DNA from: Flexistipes sp.
GTDB lineage: Bacteria > Chrysiogenota > Deferribacteres > Deferribacterales > Flexistipitaceae
Reading direction: 5' to 3'
Assembly (NCBI RefSeq): GCF_036172515.1
Contig: NZ_JAXKVW010000004.1
Location: 62,001-126,000, forward strand
Length of the DNA: 64,000 nucleotides
Each line of letters starts with the position of its first letter. Position 1 is the first letter of the stretch. Below the pieces are notes generated by a model. It had not been told where the DNA came from. It searched no databases and saw only the letters and a program-made list of their open reading frames with translations. Position numbers and translations under genes: made by a program. Shown here one piece after another: positions 47,668 through 55,824 of this stretch.

Positions 47668-48640
47668 AGCTCAAACCCCCTGCAAGACCTTGTATATTCA
47701 AATTGCTTGGACTTTTTATCTGCTGTGGCATAACACCTCGTTTATTCAGCACTTTGTTTAATACAAGCGTATCCTCAGCTCTCCAAAGGTTAATAAATTT
47801 TTCTTTGGTAATAAGATTATGTTTGAGCAGAAATGCTCTTAAATTTAATTCTATTTGAGAGGTTGGAGTATATCCTTTTGCGATAACCTGCATATCATTC
47901 TCCTTTGAATAAAAAGCGGCAATAGTAGGTACAGATGTGATTTCATATTTAAAAAAGACTCCGGGGGATACTTTTGTTTTGAAAGGCAAGCCTTTGATTA
48001 CGTATTTTGGCGACGACACAACTCCCAATACGTTGAAATCATATTTTTTAATAAAATTATTGAGTGGCCTGATCTCAGCTTCGCAAAATTCGCATCCTTT
48101 TTTGTAGAAAAAGAATATACCGACTTCATCAGCAACAGAATTAAAAACTTTTTTATAAACTTCATCTTCTTTTCTGCTGGCAATAGCAGAGCCTACAGGC
48201 TGTTCAGGCATACCTTCCAATCGGTAGACTTTATCTCCATGATCCAAATAAGCATTTCTTAAACTTCTGGATATTCTACCGTTATGTTCAAAATATTTTG
48301 CTTGCCATGCAAGCCATTTTACAGCATTTTCTTCAGTAGGGTTTCTCAGCCAGTTTGCCAAAACCGGTATTCTTTTTGCTTCTTCTGTTAGCGGAAACTT
48401 AAAGTTCTTAACGGAAGTGTTGTATTGTTTTTTTGAAGCATTTTGAGTTTTTTTCTTTTTTGATTCTGGTGGTTTTATTTGTTTCATCGTTGTTTTGGGC
48501 TCGGGTTTCTTTTCTTGTTTTGTTTCATGTTTTTTTTCTTTTATTGGTTCTTCATACCAATGCCACCCTGATGTTGGATCATTGGCAAAAACTTGTGTGG
48601 TAACAAACAAGATAAGTGCTAAAATCATAGGGATACGCAT
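47657..48640 (-). CDS. traF: F-type pilus assembly protein TraF (thioredoxin-like)
   Basis: A 327-residue secreted protein with a signal peptide (about 1-19), a Lys/Pro-rich linker (30-75) and a TraF domain. The thioredoxin-like part has FFFYKKGCEFCEAEIRPLNNF, with a CxxC that F TraF lacks but many ICE TraF proteins keep, and TSVPTIAAFYS as the cis-Pro loop. It leads the traF-traH-traG operon, with a transfer-promoter motif 56 bp upstream. Confidence 0.88.
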   Translation of the reverse strand: MRIPMILALILFVTTQVFANDPTSGWHWYEEPIKEKKHETKQEKKPEPKTTMKQIKPPESKKKKTQNASKKQYNTSVKNFKFPLTEEAKRIPVLANWLRNPTEENAVKWLAWQAKYFEHNGRISRSLRNAYLDHGDKVYRLEGMPEQPVGSAIASRKEDEVYKKVFNSVADEVGIFFFYKKGCEFCEAEIRPLNNFIKKYDFNVLGVVSSPKYVIKGLPFKTKVSPGVFFKYEITSVPTIAAFYSKENDMQVIAKGYTPTSQIELNLRAFLLKHNLITKEKFINLWRAEDTLVLNKVLNKRGVMPQQIKSPSNLNIQGLAGGLSYVQ

Positions 48641-48696
48641 AAGACAAACCTCATCAAAAAATTATTTTCCAGTTTTAATGGTAAGAAATTTTTGAT

Positions 48697-48713
48697 AAAA
48701 AATTGTGGTATTT
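48697..48713 (-). promoter_or_regulatory. Transfer-promoter motif, site 3 (traF-traH-traG)
   Basis: The minus strand reads AAATACCACAATTTTTT, ending 56 bp before the traF start, followed by TACCAT at motif offset 31. It shares TATCA immediately downstream with site 2. Confidence 0.75.
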
Positions 48714-48809
48714 ATCGGAAATTGAATTTTTTTTTAATAGCACTAATAATTGATTTTTATTGACAAGCGTGAAATATTAAGTATTACATAAATCCGAATT
48801 AAACTATTA

Positions 48810-48849
48810 GCGGGAGACACCCGCAGGTGAATATTGGGGAGACCCCCCA
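48810..48849. other. Two adjacent look-alike hairpins
   Basis: GCGGG/CCCGC (48810-48824) and TGGGG/CCCCA (48835-48849) each enclose an AGAC-containing loop. They lie between the trbC terminator and the traF promoter region. Both contain GGGAGAC or GGGGAGAC. Role unknown. Confidence 0.5.
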
Positions 48850-48859
48850 TAGTAATTAA

Positions 48860-48883
48860 AAGAGGAGCTTTTTAGCTCCTCTT
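48860..48883 (-). terminator. Terminator of the trbI-to-trbC operon
   Basis: A 10-bp stem (AAGAGGAGCT with its complement) and a 4-nt loop follow the trbC stop codon directly. On the minus strand a short T-run follows. It separates this operon from traF. Confidence 0.85.
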
Positions 48884-48884
48884 A

Positions 48885-49451
48885 TTATATTTGCCCCTCC
48901 AGCTCTTTTAAAACTTGCCCTACTAATTGGTTTCCGGATGCATTATAGATTTGCTCAACAAGGTATGAGAGTTTGCTGTCGCCGTAAATTATATACTTAT
49001 AATCACATTTTGTAGGGTAGGTAGTACATTTTGCATAAACAAGAGCGGGTACTCTCTTTACCTTCAAATCCTTAAAAAAGAACGGGTCCATTCTGACAGG
49101 TATATTATCAATCTTTGCTTTTTTTACTTGTTTTCTCATGTATTTTTTCAAATCCGCTGAAGTTTTGCCGATAAAGCCTCGCACACATCCTGTAAACTTG
49201 ATTGATTTAATTTTTTTGGCATCTTTAAAAATGCTCCGCAAGGTACTTGCCGGCATACTGTCTGAATATAAATATACAAGCTGTGGCTGTTTTTTTCGCC
49301 CATTCTTTTTATACTCATTTTGGAATCTTTTCATTTGTTTCAAGACGTTTTCCATATCATATTTAATTTCCGGTTGGGGATAATCGTATTGTCCTGCAAT
49401 AACTAGGCTTACTGAAACTAATATAAAAACTATAATTAGAAATTTTCTCAC
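48885..49451 (-). CDS. trbC: F-type pilus assembly protein TrbC (thioredoxin-like fold)
   Basis: A 188-residue secreted protein with a signal peptide (about 1-20, ending LVIAG). It has the TrbC pattern: PQLVYLYSDSMPASTLRSIF, then FTGCVRGFIGK, DPFFFKDLKVKRVPALVYA and LSYLVEQI. The start is GTG at 49451 with AAGGAGGTATATA upstream; longer frames would run back into traN. It is the last gene before the terminator. Confidence 0.85.
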   Translation of the reverse strand: MRKFLIIVFILVSVSLVIAGQYDYPQPEIKYDMENVLKQMKRFQNEYKKNGRKKQPQLVYLYSDSMPASTLRSIFKDAKKIKSIKFTGCVRGFIGKTSADLKKYMRKQVKKAKIDNIPVRMDPFFFKDLKVKRVPALVYAKCTTYPTKCDYKYIIYGDSKLSYLVEQIYNASGNQLVGQVLKELEGQI

Positions 49452-49464
49452 TATATACCTCCTT

Positions 49465-51756
49465 CTACTTATTATCAGGGTCTTGAGGATGAGCTCCCTG
49501 GGCATCCATTTGACTTGTGAAATCATTGTAATAATTTTCTATTCTACTTTTTATCGTGCTATCAATTTTATTGGTTCTTGAGTCAATTTTAGACTTTATA
49601 TCTGCTTCTATTTCTGAAAAATCCATTTTGCTAAAATCAAGTTCATTCAAATCATCTACAGTTAAGCCGTTGCATCCACTGCTCCAGCTTTTGCCTAACT
49701 GTTGATAAGCCTGCTCAACAATAACTCTGGCGAGCTTAGAGTCGTAACAGCAGTATTTTCTCGTATGCTCTATACAGATTTCATCAAAACCAAGATCAAT
49801 CTCATTGGTGCAATCTGTCTCAAGATAATGGCACAAGCCTTTTTCGTTCATTTCATAAGCTTTTTGCTGTTCAGGCTTTTTCTTAAAACAAAGGAATCCG
49901 CCTTCACCTTCGCAGTTGTCACAATAAACTCCGGCATATCCGTTCACAAAATAACCGTATGAACAATATTGATATTCACCACTCCAGATCGAATTGATAT
50001 CATCCAACATCCCTAATATTCCTAAAGATTCTGCAAATCCGGTCATGTTATCATTTCTCATTTGCACATTAGGCAGAGATATTGCTTGGTCTTGGCAAAT
50101 AATTTCTTCTTTGTAGTCAACGCATTTATTTTCGGTGACTTTCTGCTCACACTCATAATAAAATTCCGCTTTGGAGCATACTGCTTTGGTTTCATCAACA
50201 ATATCTTTTTGCCAATAGCGGCACAAAGGCTCTCCCTGCCCAGTACAGCTATCATCTATGTTTGAAGTATCGTAGTTTTCATAGCAGTTATAAGTCCTTT
50301 GCGTACCTGTCTTCAATTCAAAAAAAGCATACCCCTCCCCTCCGTCAGCCACTGAAATCCTTATCTTAAGAACATTCACACCATTTTTTAAGTAGGGAAG
50401 AATGTCAACATTTGGGTTAACTGTCCAACTTGTAGAAGGGTCCCAACATCCATTAGGGTTTTCTGGTGGAAATTGTCCTTGAACACTACTATATGTGCCA
50501 TCATAAACCAAATTGTTGTTAACATATATTTCAATGAAATCATCCCATTTGGCAGTAGTAAGTTTTGCAGAGATGATCCTATCTATATCTGTTATTTCAA
50601 TTTTGTATTCTCTTTCATATATACTGCACCATCCTGACCAGTAATTATCTCCTATTTTACCTAAAGTAACTATTACTTTACCGCCTCCCCCTGTGCTTAA
50701 GTTGCCTGTTCCACCTATCATATTAATAGGTGGAGATGAGCTGGATTGTATAGCCACACACCTCTCGTCATTTGCATAAACATTACAGCCATTATTTTCT
50801 ACAATACAGGTCTCTGAAGTATAATCTCTTGTAAGAGTGTAAGATTGTTCAACAGTCTCGGTAATTGTAGTTTCTTGCCTTTCAAGGCAAGTTTTTTTAC
50901 TTTGACAAAGTGTTTCTGAACCGTCTGGACATACCATTTTGTATTGTTTATCTTGGCAATTTCTAACATCTGTGCTTTCACACTGATATTTTTCTATTTT
51001 AACATCATAAAGCCTATCTTTATCTGTCAGATTGGCAATTTTATTAGGGTCATCCGTGCATATAGCACCACCGGTTCCAGGGTTATATATCCATACACAA
51101 TCAGTTGATAAAACATCAGGCTCATTTCCATACTCCGTTGTTCCTAAATCATCTACTCTTGTGCATCTGGGATTTTTTGCTAAATCAGCACATTCGTTGA
51201 CATAACACTTTGAAGGTCTTTCACCATTGGATAGTCTTTCAGCACAAGAAGGGGCTTGTCTGGGACTATAATACTTTTGACAAGTAACACCACCACCTTG
51301 CAGTGTCATAGCTGAGCCACCAGCAAAATGCCCGTACTCAAATTTTTGAACAGTCATAGTACCTTGTTGTCCATACTGTGCACAGTCTCTTTGCTCAACA
51401 TTTCCTGTATTTCTAAGATCATACCCGGAAGGGCAGGTATCTATATAATGTCCGGGATAACATCCTGAGCCTCTTTCGCATGTACCTACAACACTAATAG
51501 GGTCGTTGCACTTAATAACAACATTGCAATGTTCCTGATTAATCATTTCCATAATATTAGAAAGATCACAACCGGCTGAATATTGCTTAACCTTTCTTGT
51601 ATATTTTTTACATACATCATATTTCCACTCAACGCAGTCATCGTCTATCGAATGTACGCAAACATCTCCATGTTCAATGCACTGCCATTCGTCATTTGCA
51701 TAGACATTAGCTCCTGCAACAAAAAATAATATTAGAGCATATACAATATATTTCAT
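49465..51756 (-). CDS. traN: F-type mating-pair stabilisation protein TraN
   Basis: A 763-residue outer-membrane protein with a signal peptide (about 1-20). The mature protein carries 45 cysteines in clusters (for example YCDNCEGEGGFLC and TRKYCCYDSKLARVI near the C-terminus), the family's hallmark. A central cysteine-poor beta-rich domain (about 350-480, AKWDDFIEIYVNNNLVYDG) looks like a receptor- or sugar-binding module. TraN contacts the recipient surface and determines mating specificity. The DsbA-like protein and TraF are likely folding helpers. The C-terminus SWSSGCNGLTVDDLNELDFS is typical. Confidence 0.9.
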   Translation of the reverse strand: MKYIVYALILFFVAGANVYANDEWQCIEHGDVCVHSIDDDCVEWKYDVCKKYTRKVKQYSAGCDLSNIMEMINQEHCNVVIKCNDPISVVGTCERGSGCYPGHYIDTCPSGYDLRNTGNVEQRDCAQYGQQGTMTVQKFEYGHFAGGSAMTLQGGGVTCQKYYSPRQAPSCAERLSNGERPSKCYVNECADLAKNPRCTRVDDLGTTEYGNEPDVLSTDCVWIYNPGTGGAICTDDPNKIANLTDKDRLYDVKIEKYQCESTDVRNCQDKQYKMVCPDGSETLCQSKKTCLERQETTITETVEQSYTLTRDYTSETCIVENNGCNVYANDERCVAIQSSSSPPINMIGGTGNLSTGGGGKVIVTLGKIGDNYWSGWCSIYEREYKIEITDIDRIISAKLTTAKWDDFIEIYVNNNLVYDGTYSSVQGQFPPENPNGCWDPSTSWTVNPNVDILPYLKNGVNVLKIRISVADGGEGYAFFELKTGTQRTYNCYENYDTSNIDDSCTGQGEPLCRYWQKDIVDETKAVCSKAEFYYECEQKVTENKCVDYKEEIICQDQAISLPNVQMRNDNMTGFAESLGILGMLDDINSIWSGEYQYCSYGYFVNGYAGVYCDNCEGEGGFLCFKKKPEQQKAYEMNEKGLCHYLETDCTNEIDLGFDEICIEHTRKYCCYDSKLARVIVEQAYQQLGKSWSSGCNGLTVDDLNELDFSKMDFSEIEADIKSKIDSRTNKIDSTIKSRIENYYNDFTSQMDAQGAHPQDPDNK

Positions 51757-51770
51757 AACTTAACCTCTTA

Positions 51771-52499
51771 TTAGTTAATTGCTTCCGAGCTGATATTATA
51801 AGAACAGTCTTTGTATACATGATTTTGTATGTTTATCTTTAACCAACCACCTGCTTGATTATCAAAATCATCACGATATCTGATACGCTCATCCTTAATT
51901 TCTATACCCGTATCTCCTGCTGCCGCTAAACCACCATTCTTAAATGAAATCCAACCACTATAATCAGCACCGTCATAAACCCTTATTTTCTCATTGCTTA
52001 TTTGAATACCGTCATTTGAACCGCTTCTACCTGAACCTGTTAAACTAACCCAAGAACCTGTGCCGTAATCATCGTCGTAAAATCTTATTTTTCCGTCTTG
52101 AATCTGAATACCATCAAGACCCTCTCCGCTTAGGATTTCTGATTTACCATTACTGAAATCATAAGTTATGTCCTCTTCTTCTTTGCATTCATATGTTTTT
52201 TCCTGTTCGTAGAGCTGTACCGTGCATGAGTCTGTTAGTTCCGTTCCATAGTCCATAAATCTGTTTGCACTTTCCTGATCTTTAGCATCCTGATAATTAG
52301 CTTTATTTTCATCATACTGGGGAGCAGTGTTTTTAATTTCATTGATTTTATTTTCGCTTTTATAGCTTTCACTGTCATTGTGAAAATCATTGTATAAACT
52401 ATCATATTGCCCACTATGTACAGTGCTTGTTATAAATATGTCTAATAACAAGAAGGTTAAAATTATCAGTTTTTTCTTTCTTTTTATAATAGACAGCAT
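51771..52499 (-). CDS. Secreted triple-repeat protein between traU and traN
   Basis: A 242-residue protein with an uncleaved or signal-type hydrophobic N-terminus (about 8-29) and a Glu/Asn/Lys-rich middle. Three imperfect repeats of about 34 residues fill the C-terminal half, at about 130-153, 164-186 and 198-222. The core is GI[QE]I-x-[DN]-x-[KR]IR, two acidic loops and GW[VIL][SK]. The spacing suggests a beta-rich fold. ATG at 52499 is chosen because GGAGGAAAAGAG precedes it; it overlaps traU by 16 bp. I recognise no family. Envelope location and coupling to traU and traN point to a transfer role. Confidence 0.7.
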   Translation of the reverse strand: MLSIIKRKKKLIILTFLLLDIFITSTVHSGQYDSLYNDFHNDSESYKSENKINEIKNTAPQYDENKANYQDAKDQESANRFMDYGTELTDSCTVQLYEQEKTYECKEEEDITYDFSNGKSEILSGEGLDGIQIQDGKIRFYDDDYGTGSWVSLTGSGRSGSNDGIQISNEKIRVYDGADYSGWISFKNGGLAAAGDTGIEIKDERIRYRDDFDNQAGGWLKINIQNHVYKDCSYNISSEAIN

Positions 52500-53440
52500 A
52501 CTCTTTTCCTCCATAAGACATGAACGTAATCCTCATAGCCCGGAGATTTTGCAAAAGCTTCAAAAACGGGTGGTATAGTACCTATTGCATATGCATTTCG
52601 TGTTACAGGACATGCGGGCTGTAGCCAGTATTGAGTCTTTATTATCCTGGGAAAAGGCATAGGCTGGCATATTGAATCAGGTATTTCAGACAAGCCAACT
52701 GTTTCACCGGGACTAGTAGCCCACAATAAAAAAGCATTGTGCATTTTATCAATTATTCTTGTTGCTATAAGATTAGATTGCACTATGTCGTTCTGCTTTT
52801 GTTCCTGAACATTGCCACTATCTGGAAATATACCGCCCCAACAGCCTGCACACCAAAACATTAGGTTAAGAGGTTTTTGAAATGTAGAAGCTGCACAATC
52901 TGCCAAACATGCTGACTGAGCAATAGGGTTGGCAAATAATAGTTTCTCCGGCTGTATGAAGTGATTTAATTCATCATATGTCCAAGTCGGGTCAACTTCG
53001 GACAAATAACCGAAGTCAATAGAGGTGGGATCAGCCTGCATACATAGAACATCAGATAATATATTTAAGACCCAGAACACCGGATACCATACAAAATGCG
53101 AATTTACTGAACTTCCACTGTCGCCCATCTGACTTCCAACCTTATAAAGGCCTGAAGCCATACCTAAATCAATATTAAACGAAGGGAAGAAAAAAGGCTT
53201 CTGAGTTGTTTCAATTAACGCTATTGGCTCTGCATATTGTATCTTTAAGCCTACTCTTGGTACAGGATCACCACAAGCACAAATACCTAAAAATCTAAAC
53301 TCCCTAACAAACATACTCCAATCAACATTTGAGATAGGGTTAAACATAGGCACACATCCGGCGGAATGGGATTTACGAGGCATGGAAATAAAAACAGATA
53401 AAATAATTGCAATTATGATAATTTTCTTACTCTTGTGCAT
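52484..53440 (-). CDS. traU: F-type mating-pair protein TraU
   Basis: A 318-residue periplasmic protein with a signal peptide ending SHSAG. TraU features are NPISNVDWSMFVREFRFLGICACGDP, followed by ADPTSIDFGYLSEVDPTW, CLADCAASTF and FWCAGCWGGIFP; the paired cysteines form the disulfides that TraU needs. TraU is essential for DNA transfer in F. It overlaps traW by 14 bp and the repeat-protein gene by 16 bp, so the three are coupled. Confidence 0.92.
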   Translation of the reverse strand: MHKSKKIIIIAIILSVFISMPRKSHSAGCVPMFNPISNVDWSMFVREFRFLGICACGDPVPRVGLKIQYAEPIALIETTQKPFFFPSFNIDLGMASGLYKVGSQMGDSGSSVNSHFVWYPVFWVLNILSDVLCMQADPTSIDFGYLSEVDPTWTYDELNHFIQPEKLLFANPIAQSACLADCAASTFQKPLNLMFWCAGCWGGIFPDSGNVQEQKQNDIVQSNLIATRIIDKMHNAFLLWATSPGETVGLSEIPDSICQPMPFPRIIKTQYWLQPACPVTRNAYAIGTIPPVFEAFAKSPGYEDYVHVLWRKRVCCLL

Positions 53441-54086
53441 TTTTCTCCCCCTTTAAACCGTACTCCCGAACCTTTAAAATCTTGCCGGATTGATATGCCA
53501 ATGCCGGTACACATTTTATATTCATTTTTTCAATTATTCTTTTGTTGGGTTTACCTGCTGGGATAGGTATATTTAGTGATTTTGCTTTTTGATAATACCT
53601 CTGCAGATTTCCACTTACAGCCAATGGCTGTATGGGTTTATCAGAGGAAGCTAATAATTTTTTATAGAGCCGAATTTGTGTTGAATTATCCACATCGAGA
53701 AAGAAATACTTTCTTTTAAAACTGATATAATCGAATGGGTTTACAACAGTACCTTTTGAATAAAGAATGTTTCCGTTTGAATCGGTTATGTTGTGATCGA
53801 GGATATAGGTAGGATCAACGGTTTTAGTTTTATTTTCAGTGCAATTGCGTATATCAAAATCTTTAACTTGCATTTTCTTTGCAAGTTTTTTGCTGAGGGT
53901 ATGCTCATTTATACTGGGTACTTTATTTTTCTGAGAACGGATTCTATCCATCAGCCAAGTATAAAAATTGTTTTCTATAATTGGATATGTTTTCCCATGA
54001 GTTCCTAAGTTTACAACTCCGCCTGCTGATGTATAGGCATTGAATGCTACCAAGGTTATCAAAATCACCATAAGGACAGTCCGCAT
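53427..54086 (-). CDS. traW: F-type pilus assembly protein TraW
   Basis: A 219-residue secreted protein with signal peptide (about 1-20). It shows the TraW pattern: VVNLGTHGKTYPIIENNFYTWL near the N-terminus, GTVVNPFDYISFKRKYFFLDVDNSTQIRLY in the middle and IKCVPALAYQSG near the end. TraW works with TrbC and TraU in the periplasm. GAGGAGTGATTT precedes the ATG, and trbI ends 3 bp upstream. Confidence 0.88.
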   Translation of the reverse strand: MRTVLMVILITLVAFNAYTSAGGVVNLGTHGKTYPIIENNFYTWLMDRIRSQKNKVPSINEHTLSKKLAKKMQVKDFDIRNCTENKTKTVDPTYILDHNITDSNGNILYSKGTVVNPFDYISFKRKYFFLDVDNSTQIRLYKKLLASSDKPIQPLAVSGNLQRYYQKAKSLNIPIPAGKPNKRIIEKMNIKCVPALAYQSGKILKVREYGLKGEKNAQE

Positions 54087-54089
54087 AAA

Positions 54090-54542
54090 TCACTCCTCTA
54101 AAAACTCATATCCTCTGTCTACCATTCTTTTCCTAAGTTCCGGCGTTAAGTCGACGAAGCCTTTGCTTATAACTGCACCTTTTTCAAGCAAAACAACTCC
54201 ATACTTCTTAGACATACCGTCAACGATTTCCTGCATGTCATTTAGATAATTTTTTAACTCGTTTTTAGAGATGCTTGTTTGCTTGTTTTGCTTTAGCGAT
54301 TCAACTGAATTAAGCCTAAACTCCTGAATGAGAGCGGTAGTGTTAACCGTTGCGATGTTTTGATGAATGTCCTTTTTGAAATAAAACATACGATATTGGG
54401 TGATGCCGACTGCAACGATTAGAGCTGAAGCGATCACAGCGAAAATATAAAAAGTTATTCCAACCCCTTTCTTGTTACTGTCTTTGCTGCTATTTTTTTT
54501 ACCGTTTTCCGACGGTTTTGATTTGATATTTTCTTCCGCCAT
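54090..54542 (-). CDS. trbI: F-type transfer protein TrbI
   Basis: A 150-residue inner-membrane protein with a Lys/Ser-rich cytoplasmic start, one membrane helix (about 29-50, GITFYIFAVIASALIVAVGI) and a periplasmic domain typical of TrbI (VLLEKGAVISKGFVDLTPELRKRMVDRGYEF). TrbI influences pilus retraction in F. The ATG at 54542 follows GAAGGAGGCAG; the earlier ATG has no such site. It is first in its operon. In F, traC lies just upstream of trbI; here it does not. Confidence 0.85.
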   Translation of the reverse strand: MAEENIKSKPSENGKKNSSKDSNKKGVGITFYIFAVIASALIVAVGITQYRMFYFKKDIHQNIATVNTTALIQEFRLNSVESLKQNKQTSISKNELKNYLNDMQEIVDGMSKKYGVVLLEKGAVISKGFVDLTPELRKRMVDRGYEFLEE

Positions 54543-54594
54543 TTCTGCCTCCTTCAAAGTTTTGTTCATGTTAGAAAATAATAATAAAACAGAG

Positions 54595-54637
54595 AAGAAA
54601 TTGTGGTATTTGAATGAAAAACCACATTTATTTTGTC
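54595..54637. promoter_or_regulatory. Back-to-back transfer-promoter motifs, sites 4 and 5
   Basis: Site 4 on the minus strand (54595-54611) reads AAATACCACAATTTCTT, 52 bp before trbI. Site 5 on the plus strand (54617-54633) reads AAAAACCACATTTATTT and continues TGTC, 47 bp before the GTG at 54681. Together they form an inverted pair spaced 5 bp apart, so both divergent operons could answer to one factor. Confidence 0.65.
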
Positions 54638-54680
54638 TTTAAATGCTATCTTATGAGTAAAATGGCATTGAGGTGATAGT

Positions 54681-55103
54681 GTGATTGAATACGAAAAAGA
54701 CAGATTAAAAGCTTTGCTTGATGACTTATTCGACAAGTTCGAAGAAGTGAAAAAAGAAATGGAGCATAAGGTTAAAAATCAAAAAAAGTATTATGAAAGA
54801 AACTCAATTTATATGACACTAAAGCATTGTTATAATGACGACTGTATTTTTTGTCCTCACTCATATGAGTGGAAAATCTCCTATAAGCTTAATACGAAAG
54901 AAGGCAAAAAATGGTATGGTAAAAGAATCGGACGCAGAATTACTCATAAAGTTTTAAAACAATATGGTAAAGATAATATGTATCCTATGTTGAAAGAATT
55001 AGAAAATGAAATGCGTGAATTGCAAGAGAAAAGAGATTTTTATGCAAAAAAAATTCAAAAAATTAGGCGGATATATAGAGAAAGTCAAAAAGTGTGGGAT
55101 TAA
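54681..55103 (+). CDS. Coiled-coil protein with CxxC motif
   Basis: A 140-residue protein with two charged coiled coils (about 3-40 and 100-138) flanking a central segment HCYNDDCIFCPHSYEWKISYK. The pattern of paired cysteines followed by a short beta region recalls DUF6788-type proteins found with recombinase and plasmid genes, but the match is weak. The start is GTG with GAGGTGA upstream. It is divergent from trbI and has its own copy of the shared promoter motif. Confidence 0.6.
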   Translation: MIEYEKDRLKALLDDLFDKFEEVKKEMEHKVKNQKKYYERNSIYMTLKHCYNDDCIFCPHSYEWKISYKLNTKEGKKWYGKRIGRRITHKVLKQYGKDNMYPMLKELENEMRELQEKRDFYAKKIQKIRRIYRESQKVWD

Positions 55104-55311
55104 TAAGTCATATCAATTAGGGCTCATATGTAAGTATCCAAATATAGATTCTAATGTATTTTCTATTAATTTCACAAATATGTCTTTTATATTAGAAGCA
55201 CACATAGAGGCAACTTTTATAAAAAGCCAGAAAAAATATATTTTTATGGCAATGGGTGAAATTGGAAGTAATAAAAAACAAAGTGATTGTGAAAATTTGA
55301 ATAATCGCTAA
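55042..55311 (+). CDS. Possible small protein overlapping the previous gene
   Basis: An 89-residue reading frame begins in another frame inside the previous gene and extends 208 bp past it. It starts MQKKFKKLGGYIEKVKK. There is only a weak AAGAGA before the ATG and no recognised family. Its persistence beyond the upstream gene is the only argument for it. Confidence 0.3.
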   Translation: MQKKFKKLGGYIEKVKKCGINKSYQLGLICKYPNIDSNVFSINFTNMSFILEAHIEATFIKSQKKYIFMAMGEIGSNKKQSDCENLNNR

Positions 55312-55824
55312 TGGATATTTATGATAATTATCCAACTCATTACAGGAATATTATAAGGGAATGAAATATCCAGTGGCAAACAGGCGTTTTGTTTAAATAT
55401 GTCTTTCACCACTTGTAGATAACTGCCTATATATTTTTATATTCTGCTATAATTTTTTATGATTTTCCGGTCATATTCTGATGAGTTATAAAGTCAAATT
55501 AATGTGTTGAACTTAATTTGTTGGATTTAATGAAACGGTTGTATGCAAATGATAAGCATCTATATGTTGAGCATATGTATCGGATTTATTGAGACAGATA
55601 TATATATCTGATAATAAACATATTTACTTCTCATTTCCTTTGTGATGCAAGATAGTCCTTTTGAGTATACTGACCTACCTTTTTGTCTAAAACTCAAAAA
55701 TTAGAGGTAATTTTTGCTGAATAAGAGGATAAATAATATCCACCAGAATCTTCCGGAGGTATTGTATTGATAAATTCACCTGCTTATTGTACAAATTCAT
55801 CAATCAAAATTAAGGTACGTATTA
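55312..55824. other. Gene-free AT-rich stretch
   Basis: No ORF with a plausible start is visible. There are short AT palindromes (for example AGATATATATATCT at about 55596) and recurrent TATGTTGAGCATATG-like text near 55561. This may be a replication, transfer-origin or recombination region, but no iteron array or clear nick-like motif can be named. It separates transfer genes from the next block. Confidence 0.4.

Noticed and set aside
12300-54569. Many overlapping reverse-frame ORFs of 60-120 codons
   Set aside because: They lie inside well-supported genes, lack ribosome-binding sites and encode no recognisable domains.
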